Below the pieces are notes generated by a model that was given only the letters and a program-made list of their open reading frames with translations, ran no database searches and was not told where the DNA came from. The position numbers were made by a program, and so were the translations under genes. Source: Bacteroidota bacterium (GTDB lineage: Bacteria > Bacteroidota > Ignavibacteria > Ignavibacteriales > Ignavibacteriaceae). From it: a stretch of DNA of 55,455 nucleotides. This document shows positions 45,495 through 53,043 of the stretch, one piece after another. Each line of letters begins with the position of its first letter. The first letter of the stretch is position 1. The stretch is taken from contig JAKAJV010000067.1 in the NCBI GenBank assembly GCA_021813585.1, positions 1 through 55,455 on the forward strand, in the 5' to 3' direction.

Positions 45495-46376
45495 ATGATA
45501 AAGTCAGCATTTATAATATTAGTGCTTACGGCAATTTTCATTACCGGATGCCAGAAGGAATCAAAAGTTTCCCCAACCAAAGGCCACCTTACAGTTGAGG
45601 TTGATCCGTCTGTTTATCCTGTAATTGTGAAGGAGAAAGCTGCATTCGACTCCTTATACAAGGAAGTTAAGGTTAACCTTAAAGAAGTCGACCCTATGCA
45701 GGGAATGGTAAATGTAATAAACGGCAATTCAAAGGTGTTCATCAGCCCCCGTTATTTTAACAAAAAGGAAATCGATTTTATAAATAAGGAAAAAATAAAT
45801 ATACAGACATTCAAATTCTGCTATTTGGCGTGTGCTGTTATTGCACCGCTTAACAGCCCTACCGACAAAATAAGGGTAGATGAAATTAAAGACGCACTCA
45901 TGGGGAATTTAAAAAATTATTCTTTTGTAATTCCTCAGAGCAATACTGCTACCTACCAGTATATTCAGGAAGAAATTCTTGACGGCAGCTCGCCAAAAGA
46001 TGCAGAGATTGTACCTACCGACAACGATGTATTGAAGAAGATATCAGAGGGAGGAAACAAGTTAGGCATTTTAAGCTTTAATACAGTTCAGGACTCATCC
46101 AAAATTAAGTTTTTGCAAGTGGGTCAAATTGAAAAGAAAATAACAAAGCCGGAAAAAAACGGATTGGATGTAAATTACTTTACTCCTCATCCGGGATTTT
46201 TAATAAAGAAGTATTACCCTTTAAGTCAGACGGTATATATTTACCTTCACGAATTACTGTTAACTCCGGCATCCGGGTTTACTACTTTTTTAACCAGTTA
46301 TGAAGGCCAGAAAATTGCACTGAGAGAAAATTTGGCGCCGGCAGCTGTCCCAGTTAGAATAAATGAACCTCAATAA
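45495..46376 (+). CDS. PstS-like substrate-binding lipoprotein
   Basis: A 293-residue lipoprotein with lipobox ITGC (residues 16-19). It has the periplasmic-binding (PBP-like, phosphate-type) fold: HLTVEVDPSVYPVIVKEKAAFDSLY, INIQTFKFCYLACAVIAPLNSP, VIPQSNTATYQYIQEE and the C-terminal LLTPASGFTTFLTSYEGQKI. It resembles PstS, but no ABC permease or ATPase is near. Its place between tonB and a TPR gene suggests an accessory role to the energy-transduction complex. Confidence 0.82.
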   Translation: MIKSAFIILVLTAIFITGCQKESKVSPTKGHLTVEVDPSVYPVIVKEKAAFDSLYKEVKVNLKEVDPMQGMVNVINGNSKVFISPRYFNKKEIDFINKEKINIQTFKFCYLACAVIAPLNSPTDKIRVDEIKDALMGNLKNYSFVIPQSNTATYQYIQEEILDGSSPKDAEIVPTDNDVLKKISEGGNKLGILSFNTVQDSSKIKFLQVGQIEKKITKPEKNGLDVNYFTPHPGFLIKKYYPLSQTVYIYLHELLLTPASGFTTFLTSYEGQKIALRENLAPAAVPVRINEPQ

Positions 46377-46390
46377 TATGGAAATTAAAA

Positions 46391-47779
46391 ATGAAAGCCA
46401 CTTTACTTTATATATCTATCATCTTAATTACAGGGATAACCCTAGCTCAAAGTAAATACGACCAGGCCGTAGATTATATACAAAACAAAAACTACGGTAA
46501 AGCCATAGAAATTGCAAAAGATTACCTAAGTAAAGATTCAACAAACCAAGCTATAAAAATATTTACAGAAATTACTACTCAGGATACAACAAACAAGGCC
46601 GCCTACGAGGGGCTTGGCGATGCGTACGCTAAAATGGGTGTACTCGTCCTTGCTCTTACAAATTACGATATTGCGGAAAAGCTTGATTCGCTGAACATTC
46701 CTTTAAAATTTAAAATTGCGGCAGCCCTGTACAAACAAAAGAGCTATACCGATGCTGCTAACAAATATCTCCAAATAATCTCGATCGATTCGACAAATAC
46801 TATCGCTTATTTGAAGGTTGGCGAGATACTTTACTATGCAAAGCAGTTTAACAATGCCGCATACTACCTGAACAAATTCATCGATCTGAATAAAAAAGAC
46901 AGCACGGCATTTCTTTATACAGCCAACTCGTATTATGTAATTCAGAACTTTAAGAAAGCCGCCGAAGTCTCCCAGGAAGGTCTAAAATATTTTCCCACCC
47001 TGGTTGAGTTGGAAAAAATAGCTGCCGTATCACTAGCAGCAGAAAACAAAATCGATGAAGCACTGAAGATTTTTAATTCCGTTCCCGACTCTGTTTTCAG
47101 CGGGAAGGAATTTGCAAGAGTAGGATTCGGGCTGGAAAGCCAGCACCAGGATTCTCTCGCTCTGGTCTTTTTAACCAAGGCATTAAAAAGGGATACTTCC
47201 CTTATAGCCAGTTTTGCCGAAACAGTGGCCACCATGTTTTATAAAGCCGGCAATTACGATTCGGCTATAGTTTATTACGATAAAAAAATAAGCAAAGACC
47301 CGACTTCCATAAGCGCATACATTAACAAAGCGCTGTGCATGATACAGCTGAAAAACTACGACGGTGCCCGGGCTTCCTTATTACAGGCCAACCAGCAGAA
47401 AAGCGATTACCTGCCCACACTCGAATGGCTCGGTAAGACCTACCAGTACATGGACTCTACAGATGCTGCGGTTAACACTTACAACAAAGTAATTCAACTG
47501 GCCCTTGCCGACCCTGAAAAGAATAAGACAACTTTAGGCGATGCATACGGCTCCATCGCTCTTGCACAATTGCTGAAGAAGAAATATGCACCAGCAATTG
47601 AGACTCTGGAGAACGCACTGAAGTACGATACGGATAATTCGCAGTATCACTTATGGCTGGCCCAGGCGCTAGCATTAACGGGTAAAAAAAGCAGGGCAAT
47701 AGAGGAATATAAAAAGACTTTAAAGCTCGATCCGAATAACGCCGACGCTAAGAAAGGTCTTAAAATTCTAGGTGAATAA
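46391..47779 (+). CDS. Exported TPR protein at the end of the TonB operon
   Basis: A 462-residue protein with a signal peptide (MKATLLYISIILITGITLAQ) and about ten TPR units (for example AAYEGLGDAYAKMGVLVLALTNYDIAEKLD and QYHLWLAQALALTGKKSRAIEEYKKTLKLDPNN). It is predicted to be periplasmic. Its co-occurrence with ExbB/ExbD/TonB/PstS-like genes is known in Bacteroidota, but the function is unclear. Confidence 0.85.
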   Translation: MKATLLYISIILITGITLAQSKYDQAVDYIQNKNYGKAIEIAKDYLSKDSTNQAIKIFTEITTQDTTNKAAYEGLGDAYAKMGVLVLALTNYDIAEKLDSLNIPLKFKIAAALYKQKSYTDAANKYLQIISIDSTNTIAYLKVGEILYYAKQFNNAAYYLNKFIDLNKKDSTAFLYTANSYYVIQNFKKAAEVSQEGLKYFPTLVELEKIAAVSLAAENKIDEALKIFNSVPDSVFSGKEFARVGFGLESQHQDSLALVFLTKALKRDTSLIASFAETVATMFYKAGNYDSAIVYYDKKISKDPTSISAYINKALCMIQLKNYDGARASLLQANQQKSDYLPTLEWLGKTYQYMDSTDAAVNTYNKVIQLALADPEKNKTTLGDAYGSIALAQLLKKKYAPAIETLENALKYDTDNSQYHLWLAQALALTGKKSRAIEEYKKTLKLDPNNADAKKGLKILGE

Positions 47780-47797
47780 TATGGGGGCAATTGCGTG

Positions 47798-47935
47798 ATG
47801 AAAAATTTAAATATTCGCGCATTTTATTCCATTCCATGGATTAAGTATTTGTTCTGGACAGTGGTGGCAGTCCTGGGAATAGTTCTGATTGCGCTTCTGG
47901 CAAATTATTTAACGATAGTAGTTTTTAACTTTTAA
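47798..47935 (+). CDS. Micro-protein with one transmembrane helix
   Basis: A 45-residue frame starting MKNLNIRAFYSIPWIKYLFW, with a hydrophobic helix over residues 18-43 and end VVFNF. It begins 18 bp after the TPR gene. An ATG at 47781 reads only five codons and stops. The ribosome site is weak. It is placed like the last gene of the operon, and single-helix proteins with a short basic N-terminus are often real, but I cannot name it. Confidence 0.5.
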   Translation: MKNLNIRAFYSIPWIKYLFWTVVAVLGIVLIALLANYLTIVVFNF

Positions 47936-47976
47936 ATAACCGAGAACGTTTTTACTAATAATTACAATTGGATTTT

Positions 47977-48516
47977 ATGCAAAATAACCCATGGCACTCT
48001 GTAAATATAGGAGAGAAAATTCCTGCAGTTGTTAATGCTATTATAGAAATACCAAAGGGCTCAAAAGCTAAGTACGAGCTGGATAAGCCCAGCGGGCTGC
48101 TTAAGCTGGACCGTGTATTGTTCTCTGCAGTGCATTACCCGGCTAATTACGGATTTATTCCGCAGACTTTTTGCGAGGACGGCGACCCTCTCGATATACT
48201 GGTTATCTGCTCAATAGACGTTGAGCCGATGTGCATTGTTGAGGCAAAAGTTATTGGCGTAATGCGGATGCTTGACGAGGAAGAATACGACGATAAGATT
48301 ATTGCAGTTGCCAAGAACGATATGTCGGTAAACTACATAAACAATATAGAAGAGCTTCCGCCTCATACGGTGGTTGAACTGAGAAGATTCTTCGAGGACT
48401 ACAAGAAGCTGGAAAACAAAAAAGTAATTGTAGACGGCTTTATGGGCAAAGAGCAGGCTTTCAAGATCATCGAAGACAGCATAGAGCTTTACGCAAAGAC
48501 GGAATTTACTTATTAA
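47977..48516 (+). CDS. ppa: Inorganic pyrophosphatase, family I
   Basis: A 179-residue soluble enzyme from ATG 47977 (an in-frame TTG at 47968 is possible). Family I motifs are visible: [14 protein letters not shown], the metal-binding [10 protein letters not shown], and the Lys/Tyr residues [16 protein letters not shown]. It hydrolyses PPi to phosphate in the cytosol. With hppA at 26778-29195 the window encodes both a soluble and a membrane pyrophosphatase. A terminator follows. Confidence 0.95.
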   Translation: MQNNPWHSVNIGEKIPAVVNAIIEIPKGSKAKYELDKPSGLLKLDRVLFSAVHYPANYGFIPQTFCEDGDPLDILVICSIDVEPMCIVEAKVIGVMRMLDEEEYDDKIIAVAKNDMSVNYINNIEELPPHTVVELRRFFEDYKKLENKKVIVDGFMGKEQAFKIIEDSIELYAKTEFTY

Positions 48517-48525
48517 TTTTTTAAC

Positions 48526-48575
48526 TGCGCCGAAAAAAGATTTACCGTGCCCGGTTCTTTTTAGGCGCAATTTTA
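48526..48575 (+). terminator. Rho-independent terminator after ppa
   Basis: TGCGCC-GAAAAAAGA pairs with TCTTTTT-A-GGCGCA around a 15 nt loop, followed by ATTTTATTTT. Confidence 0.8.
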
Positions 48576-48650
48576 TTTTAAAGCGGTCCAATCCTAAAAA
48601 TACTTTCTTTAATTACCTGTCAAATTTGTATATTCATTATTGTAAAAAAG

Positions 48651-49355
48651 ATGAGCAATATGGATGGCGAGCAAATATTAAGGAAAGAAACGCTTAAAGA
48701 TATCCCCCTTTTCTCCGAGCTGGATATAGAACAGCTAAGACAGATAACGAGCATAAGCAGCCTGGAGAAGCGCAGGAAGAACGATATATTATTCCTGGAA
48801 CAGGACGAATACAGGGGATTCTACATTATGCTTAAAGGCAGCGTTAAAATTTATAAGTCCTCGCCGGAAGGCAAGGAAGTTATTCTGCACATAATAAAGC
48901 CTCCCTACCCTTTTGCAGATGTGCCTCTATTCGAGGGCGGCAAGTATCCGGCAAATGCGCAGGCGCTAGAAGACAGCGTAATTCTGTTCATCCCCAAAAA
49001 CGAATTTATGGAGCTGATATTAAAGAACCCGCTAATCTGCTTAAAGATAAGTGCCGGCTTTGCAAAAAGACTAAGACTGATGAGCAGACAGATGGAAGAC
49101 CTTACATTAAAGGAAGTATCAAACAGGCTGGCAAAATACATTATGGACGAGGTAAAGCGTACCGGGACCGAATACCTGCCCGAGCCTTTCGTAAAGCTGA
49201 CGATTACAAAATCCACCTTGGCATCTCTGCTTGGCACTATCACCGAAACATTATCAAGAACATTTAAGAAGATGCAGAACGAAAATATCATAAGAATGAA
49301 CGGCAAAAAAATTTTCGTATCGAACTTGAGCCGGTTAAAAGATCTAGCAAAGTAA
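48651..49355 (+). CDS. Crp/Fnr-family transcriptional regulator
   Basis: A 234-residue regulator with a cyclic-nucleotide-like effector domain (IPLFSELDIEQLRQI to about 130) and a C-terminal winged helix with recognition helix TKSTLASLLGTITETLSRTFKKM. The Cys cluster of oxygen-sensing FNR is missing, so it is of the Crp, DNR or HcpR-like type. It stands immediately upstream of the DUF2249/heme-protein/ferredoxin genes, with a palindrome in between. Members in such positions often respond to NO or redox state; that role is inferred. Confidence 0.9.
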   Translation: MSNMDGEQILRKETLKDIPLFSELDIEQLRQITSISSLEKRRKNDILFLEQDEYRGFYIMLKGSVKIYKSSPEGKEVILHIIKPPYPFADVPLFEGGKYPANAQALEDSVILFIPKNEFMELILKNPLICLKISAGFAKRLRLMSRQMEDLTLKEVSNRLAKYIMDEVKRTGTEYLPEPFVKLTITKSTLASLLGTITETLSRTFKKMQNENIIRMNGKKIFVSNLSRLKDLAK

Positions 49356-49426
49356 ACCGTACCCAGTTAAGCATTATTTCCCGCCGGCTTTGCTTATACC
49401 CCTCAAATTACAATTCAATAAAATCA

Positions 49427-49438
49427 TGACTTAAGTCA
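49427..49438. promoter_or_regulatory. Crp/Fnr-type palindrome TGACTTAAGTCA
   Basis: A perfect 12 bp palindrome (ATGAC-TTAA-GTCAA in context) between the regulator gene and the downstream gene cluster. TTGAC-N4-GTCAA-like sequences are classical Crp/Fnr family sites. It lies 66 bp before the DUF2249 start. Confidence 0.6.
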
Positions 49439-49503
49439 ATGCCGCGGTACGGTCAATTAAATAAGTTTGGATGAAGATAATTAAAAAAGAGAAAGGATTT
49501 GGA

Positions 49504-49739
49504 ATGGCACAGACAAATGTAAAGACGCTGGACGTAAGGCCGATTGAACCGAGAGAAAAGCACCCTGCAATTTTTACAAATTTCGATTCGCTCGCTCCCG
49601 GTGAAGTGCTTCAATTAATTAACGACACGACCCCAAACCGTTATATTACCAGATGCAGGCAGAAAGAAGCGGGCAGTTTAACTGGGAATATATTGAGGAA
49701 GGTCCTGTAGTCTGGAAAGTTAATATTTCCAAAGTGTGA
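49504..49739 (+). pseudogene. DUF2249-domain protein with a one-base frameshift
   Basis: The frame begins at ATG 49504 (MAQTNVKTLDVRPIEPREKHP, then FTNFDSLAPGEVLQLIND), the classic start of a DUF2249 domain. At 49621-49629 the reading is AACGACACGACC and the frame goes wrong. Adding one base here restores D-H-D-P-K-P-L-Y-Y-Q and continues through QFNWEYIEEGPVVWKVNISKV to TGA 49737-49739, the expected end. As written, the ORF stops at 49710 with an unrelated tail. It is either a recent loss or a sequencing error. DUF2249 proteins are small, often next to redox and nitrosative-stress genes. Confidence 0.88.
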
Positions 49740-49807
49740 GGAGCCGGTTTATTAACGGGATTAAGCCGCAATGATTACCAAGCTGTTAAAAAGAACGGAG
49801 GAATAAA

Positions 49808-50263
49808 TTGTTTACCAACGTAAGGTACTTTATAAAGACTAGCGTAATATTTCTGATCGCAGGTATAGCGGCGGGAATTTATATGTCATTTGCAAAAAAC
49901 ATATTCCATATTCCTTTTGGTGCAGAGCTTGTTTCTGCTCATACACATATCATACTGGTCGGCTCGGTAATGATGATGATAATGGGAGTTGCACTTTGGT
50001 TTTTCCCCAGAGCGGAGAAGGACGATAAAAAGTACAACCCCGACCTGATAAAAATTACTTACTGGATTATGACTGTATCTACTTCTGTCCGTTTCATCTT
50101 CCAGGTAATTTCTTCATTTGATTATGAAAACTGGCTTAACGCAGTTATCTCGGCCGCGTCTTTATTGCAGGCTGCGGCAATAATTTTATTCTTCTATTCG
50201 ATGTGGGGCAGGATAAGGCCAGTAGGCAGCCAGATAAGAGAAGCGAAAGGCGAAAAGTTTTGA
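49808..50263 (+). CDS. Heme-copper-oxidase-like (cbb3/NorB subunit I-like) small membrane protein
   Basis: A 151-residue membrane protein with about four helices. It contains SAHTHIILVGSVMMMIMGVALWFFPR, resembling the His-bearing segments of cytochrome c oxidase/NorB subunit I, but it is far shorter than the ~450-residue catalytic subunits, so it is not a complete oxidase. Such short proteins occur with DUF2249, ferredoxin and Crp-type genes. Its stop overlaps the ferredoxin start (ATGA), implying coupled translation. A heme- or NO-sensing role is possible; function unknown. Confidence 0.78.
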   Translation: MFTNVRYFIKTSVIFLIAGIAAGIYMSFAKNIFHIPFGAELVSAHTHIILVGSVMMMIMGVALWFFPRAEKDDKKYNPDLIKITYWIMTVSTSVRFIFQVISSFDYENWLNAVISAASLLQAAAIILFFYSMWGRIRPVGSQIREAKGEKF

Positions 50264-50511
50264 TGGTAAAAACTGCGGCATTATATATTACCGGCGATTG
50301 CATAAACTGCGATGCGTGCCGGGAAGAGTGCCCTGCCGGCGCGGTTTACCCTGCTGCAGGTACCGGAAAAACAATTAACTTAAAAGCCGGTACTCTACCT
50401 GCCGACCATTATTACATTGCGGCGGATAAATGCACCGGCTGCGAAGATGTTCAAGGCGGACCGCAATGCATAGGCATCTGTCCGATGGATTGCATAGAGT
50501 ATATCGATTAA
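50263..50511 (+). CDS. 4Fe-4S dicluster-type ferredoxin
   Basis: An 82-residue ferredoxin from ATG 50263, whose start overlaps the preceding stop. Motifs are CINCDACREECP and CTGCEDVQGGPQCIGICP; the second cluster has the extended spacing (C-x2-C-x8-C-x3-C) of the YfhL group. The frame also opens upstream at 50203, but the coupled start is more natural. It transfers electrons, probably for the neighbouring redox proteins. Confidence 0.9.
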   Translation: MVKTAALYITGDCINCDACREECPAGAVYPAAGTGKTINLKAGTLPADHYYIAADKCTGCEDVQGGPQCIGICPMDCIEYID

Positions 50512-50541
50512 GATTTCTAAAAAATAATGAGACGATAAGAA

Positions 50542-50997
50542 ATGAAGAGTGAATTTGTACAGGGACAAAATAATTGCGGTGATGACGAGCTGCCGCTGGT
50601 CTATTCATGTTCCGGGTGCAGCGACGTAGCGCAGTTGACGAACAATATAGCAGTTGAGTTCGACAAACGCGGTCTGGCGGAAATGTCGTGCATTGCAGGG
50701 GTGGGCGGAAATGTAAAACCGCTGGTAAGGAAAGCACAGTCAGGGAGAAAAATTATTGCGCTGGACGGCTGTCCGTTGCAGTGTGCTAAACACTGTTTAA
50801 ACAATGCCGGCGTTAAGCCCGACCTGCATTACGTACTAACTGAATTCGGACTTAAGAAGTCGTTCCATAGAGAGTTTTGCGCGGAGGATTCCGAGGAGGT
50901 TATGAATAAAATAATAGAAGATATGAGCGCTAAGGAAATGCTGACTAAGGATTGTACTAAAGATTATTACACGGCAGTATCTTTAAAGGTGGAATAA
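50542..50997 (+). CDS. DGC-domain putative zinc-binding protein
   Basis: A 151-residue protein with the DGC domain (PF08859). The first Cys pair is in YSCSGCSDVAQL, followed by EMSCIAGVGG, the signature IALDGCPLQCAKHCL and HREFC near the end. The conserved cysteines are taken to bind zinc or another metal. It is often found next to Crp-type and redox genes, as here. The start is 31 bp after the ferredoxin stop. Confidence 0.9.
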   Translation: MKSEFVQGQNNCGDDELPLVYSCSGCSDVAQLTNNIAVEFDKRGLAEMSCIAGVGGNVKPLVRKAQSGRKIIALDGCPLQCAKHCLNNAGVKPDLHYVLTEFGLKKSFHREFCAEDSEEVMNKIIEDMSAKEMLTKDCTKDYYTAVSLKVE

Positions 50998-51038
50998 GAT
51001 ATTATATAGATCCGCAGTTAAAGTAGCAGTGCAGATTG

Positions 51039-51389
51039 TTAGCCAAGCAGAGATTCTGCAGGTATGTTAAATTTTTTATGAAGCTCTCTCATCATTTTAA
51101 CAGTAAGTTCTCTCTTACCGTTAAGAATTTCGGAAGCTCTATTTTTTCCGCCTACAGTCCCAGCTATATCCGATTGTTTTAATCCAAGCTGTTCCATTCT
51201 GAATTTGATCGCTTCAATCGGATCCGGTGGAGGAATACTAAAATGTTTCTGTTCATATACTTCAACTAATGTAACCAAAACTTCCAATTCGTCTCCAGCG
51301 GATGTATTGGATTTTGAATTAAAGAGCTCTTCTATTCTTTTCAAAGCTCCCTCATAATCTCTTTTTGTTTTTATTGGCTTAATGTTCAT
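51039..51389 (-). CDS. higA: HigA-type antitoxin, XRE-family
   Basis: A 116-residue protein starting at ATG 51389, with GAGGAA upstream. Residues ~1-55 are helical; the helix-turn-helix LGLKQSDIAGTVGGKNRASEILNGKRELTVKMMRELHKKF is C-terminal, as in HigA. It follows the toxin with a single base between stop and start, giving the toxin-first order of HigBA. It neutralises the toxin and autoregulates the operon, probably through the palindrome at 51700-51716. Confidence 0.93.
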   Translation of the reverse strand: MNIKPIKTKRDYEGALKRIEELFNSKSNTSAGDELEVLVTLVEVYEQKHFSIPPPDPIEAIKFRMEQLGLKQSDIAGTVGGKNRASEILNGKRELTVKMMRELHKKFNIPAESLLG

Positions 51390-51390
51390 G

Positions 51391-51684
51391 TTATATTTCC
51401 TCGGCATTTATCTTATCATATTCTTGATGTGTCCCGATAAACCTAATATATACTATTCCAAAATTATAATTAACAGCAGTAATCAATCTATAACTGTTTC
51501 CTTTAATATTGAATACGATCCGGTTATTCTTTAAAACGCTTGCCGTTCCATAAACCATGGTAATATCTTCGGGTTTTTGCCAAGTTGCTTTTTTAGTTTC
51601 GTAATACCATGATTTAAGCTGCTGCTCTGAATCCGGATGTTTTTTCCAAAATTCTTTTAAAGCTTTAATTGCTATTACTCTCAT
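51391..51684 (-). CDS. higB: HigB-type toxin (RelE-superfamily mRNA interferase)
   Basis: A 97-residue toxin starting at ATG 51684 (MRVIAIKALKEFWKKHPDSEQ); the open frame continues to 51756, but that part has no homology or ribosome site. The segment KSWYYETKKATWQKPEDI and VYIRFIGTHQEYDKINAEEI at the end are typical of HigB (IRFIGTH-EYDKI). Such toxins cut mRNA on ribosomes. It is paired with higA. Confidence 0.93.
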   Translation of the reverse strand: MRVIAIKALKEFWKKHPDSEQQLKSWYYETKKATWQKPEDITMVYGTASVLKNNRIVFNIKGNSYRLITAVNYNFGIVYIRFIGTHQEYDKINAEEI

Positions 51685-51699
51685 AGGTAAATATAATAA

Positions 51700-51716
51700 G
51701 TTCCCATATCTGGAAC
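51700..51716 (-). promoter_or_regulatory. Candidate HigA operator upstream of higB
   Basis: A perfect inverted repeat GTTCC-N7-GGAAC lies 16 bp upstream of the higB ATG, next to the -10-like TATTAT read on the minus strand. This is the usual place for autoregulation by HigA. The rest of 51717-51976 holds no gene; a 12 bp palindrome ACTTGCGCAAGT is at 51781-51792. Confidence 0.6.
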
Positions 51717-51976
51717 AAGATAAATATAATTTAACCATTCTAAATTTTTTATGCACTGGGAATGGAGAGAAGCTTGCCGGACTTGCGCAAGTAGTATTTC
51801 GTGCAAAGTACCCTTACGTTTTTTGCTGCATGCCTACCGAAGTACAAATAAAAAAAGGATATTTCTTCTTTCTTAAACCGAAGGCGGGTTAGATTTGTAC
51901 TGCCTGGGGAAAAGGCAAATCAAATTCAAAGTGATAAATTAAAACTTTTCTTTTTTGCTATATTAGGTTATAAAGC

Positions 51977-52192
51977 TTAATCAAAATCATCTTGTTCTTT
52001 AATCTCCAATTTGTCTTTAATAGCTTCGTAAATAGCGTCATACCAGGGGATTCTATCTGCGATTGGATCTAATATTTTTTCTATTTCCGCATTTGTCAAT
52101 TCTCTGCCAAAGTTTTCTTCGGCAACATTTTGAATATCTTCAATAGTTAGCTGATAGATTATTTCATTATAATTCTTACTCTTCTTTTTCAT
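51977..52192 (-). CDS. Small conserved-looking hypothetical protein
   Basis: A 71-residue acidic protein starting MKKKSKNYNEIIYQL, followed by the segment FGRELTNAEIEKILDPIADRIPWYDAIYEAIKDKLE, predicted helical. It begins 7 bp after the stop of the restriction gene and is thus at the end of the same transcript. No family is recognised. It could be a control or accessory protein of the restriction system. Confidence 0.65.
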   Translation of the reverse strand: MKKKSKNYNEIIYQLTIEDIQNVAEENFGRELTNAEIEKILDPIADRIPWYDAIYEAIKDKLEIKEQDDFD

Positions 52193-52199
52193 TTTTTGC

Positions 52200-53036
52200 C
52201 TATAGTTTTATTTTTTCATCATCCATGGGTGGTTCTATTCCTAAAAATTCTCTGTATATTCTCGAACGATATTCTTTCCCTAAGCTGTTTACTACGTCAA
52301 TAAATTCCTGATATGTCCCCTTACCGCCAACAAAGTCCCAAAATTCATTTCCTATAAGAACAACTTTATCGTTTTTCATATCAAACCATCTCTTCGGAAA
52401 GCTCCAAGCATAATCTTCTCTTTTACCATATGGATTATATGGAAGGGCAAAAAATGCGGAATCTATTTTTCGCGGTTCCATACTATATAATTTTAAAATC
52501 TTTTCTTTACTTACTTTAGTTATGTCGCTATTAGGTAGCGGTGATTTTAATTCAAAAGAATATTTTTTAATTGACTTTTTATCTTCTGCTTAAACATCAC
52601 AAATTACTGTCGTGGGTATATTTTCTCCTTTCCCTTCCAAGATATAGTTTAATTCTTTTTCCCAATTCGGCTTTTCTCTTTTTTTACTTTTTGACGGATG
52701 TTCTAATGTATTTATTACTTCCGATATTCTGCGCAGCCGTTCGCTTTTTATATTTCCAGTTATAGCGAAATTCATTTTGGCATATCCCATACTTTTTTCT
52801 GCAGCAACTTTCGCAAGATTTTCCCATATTTTCCCAAAAGGAGTTACAAACCTTCTTTCGAAATGAGAGCCTTTAAAAATTTCGTCTGGTACTAACGCTG
52901 CATATAATGGTTTTTTTGCATGATGCTCTTCAACTAGGAATGGGTCTTCTTTTAAGACTTTATCCATTACTCGATCCATCATAGATATTATTAAGTCTTT
53001 TATTGCTTCCTTAACTACTTTTGGTTTGCTTTTCAT
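52200..53036 (-). pseudogene. TdeIII-family type II restriction endonuclease, interrupted by a stop codon
   Basis: The two open frames 53036-52590 and 52481-52200 are in the same phase, separated only by TAA at 52590-52592 (codon 149 of 279). Between them the readable sequence DKKSIKKYSFELKSPLPNSD gives the missing ExK motif (E162, K164) of a PD-(D/E)xK nuclease. The N-terminal half has KKPLYAALVPDEIFKGSHFERRF and the C-terminal half DSAFFALPYNPYG, as in TdeIII. The stop sits between catalytic Asp (D147) and ExK, so no active enzyme is made. It is 7 bp from the methyltransferase. TdeIII is reported to cut GGNCC; the specificity here is not proven. Confidence 0.87.
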
Positions 53037-53043
53037 TTATTCT

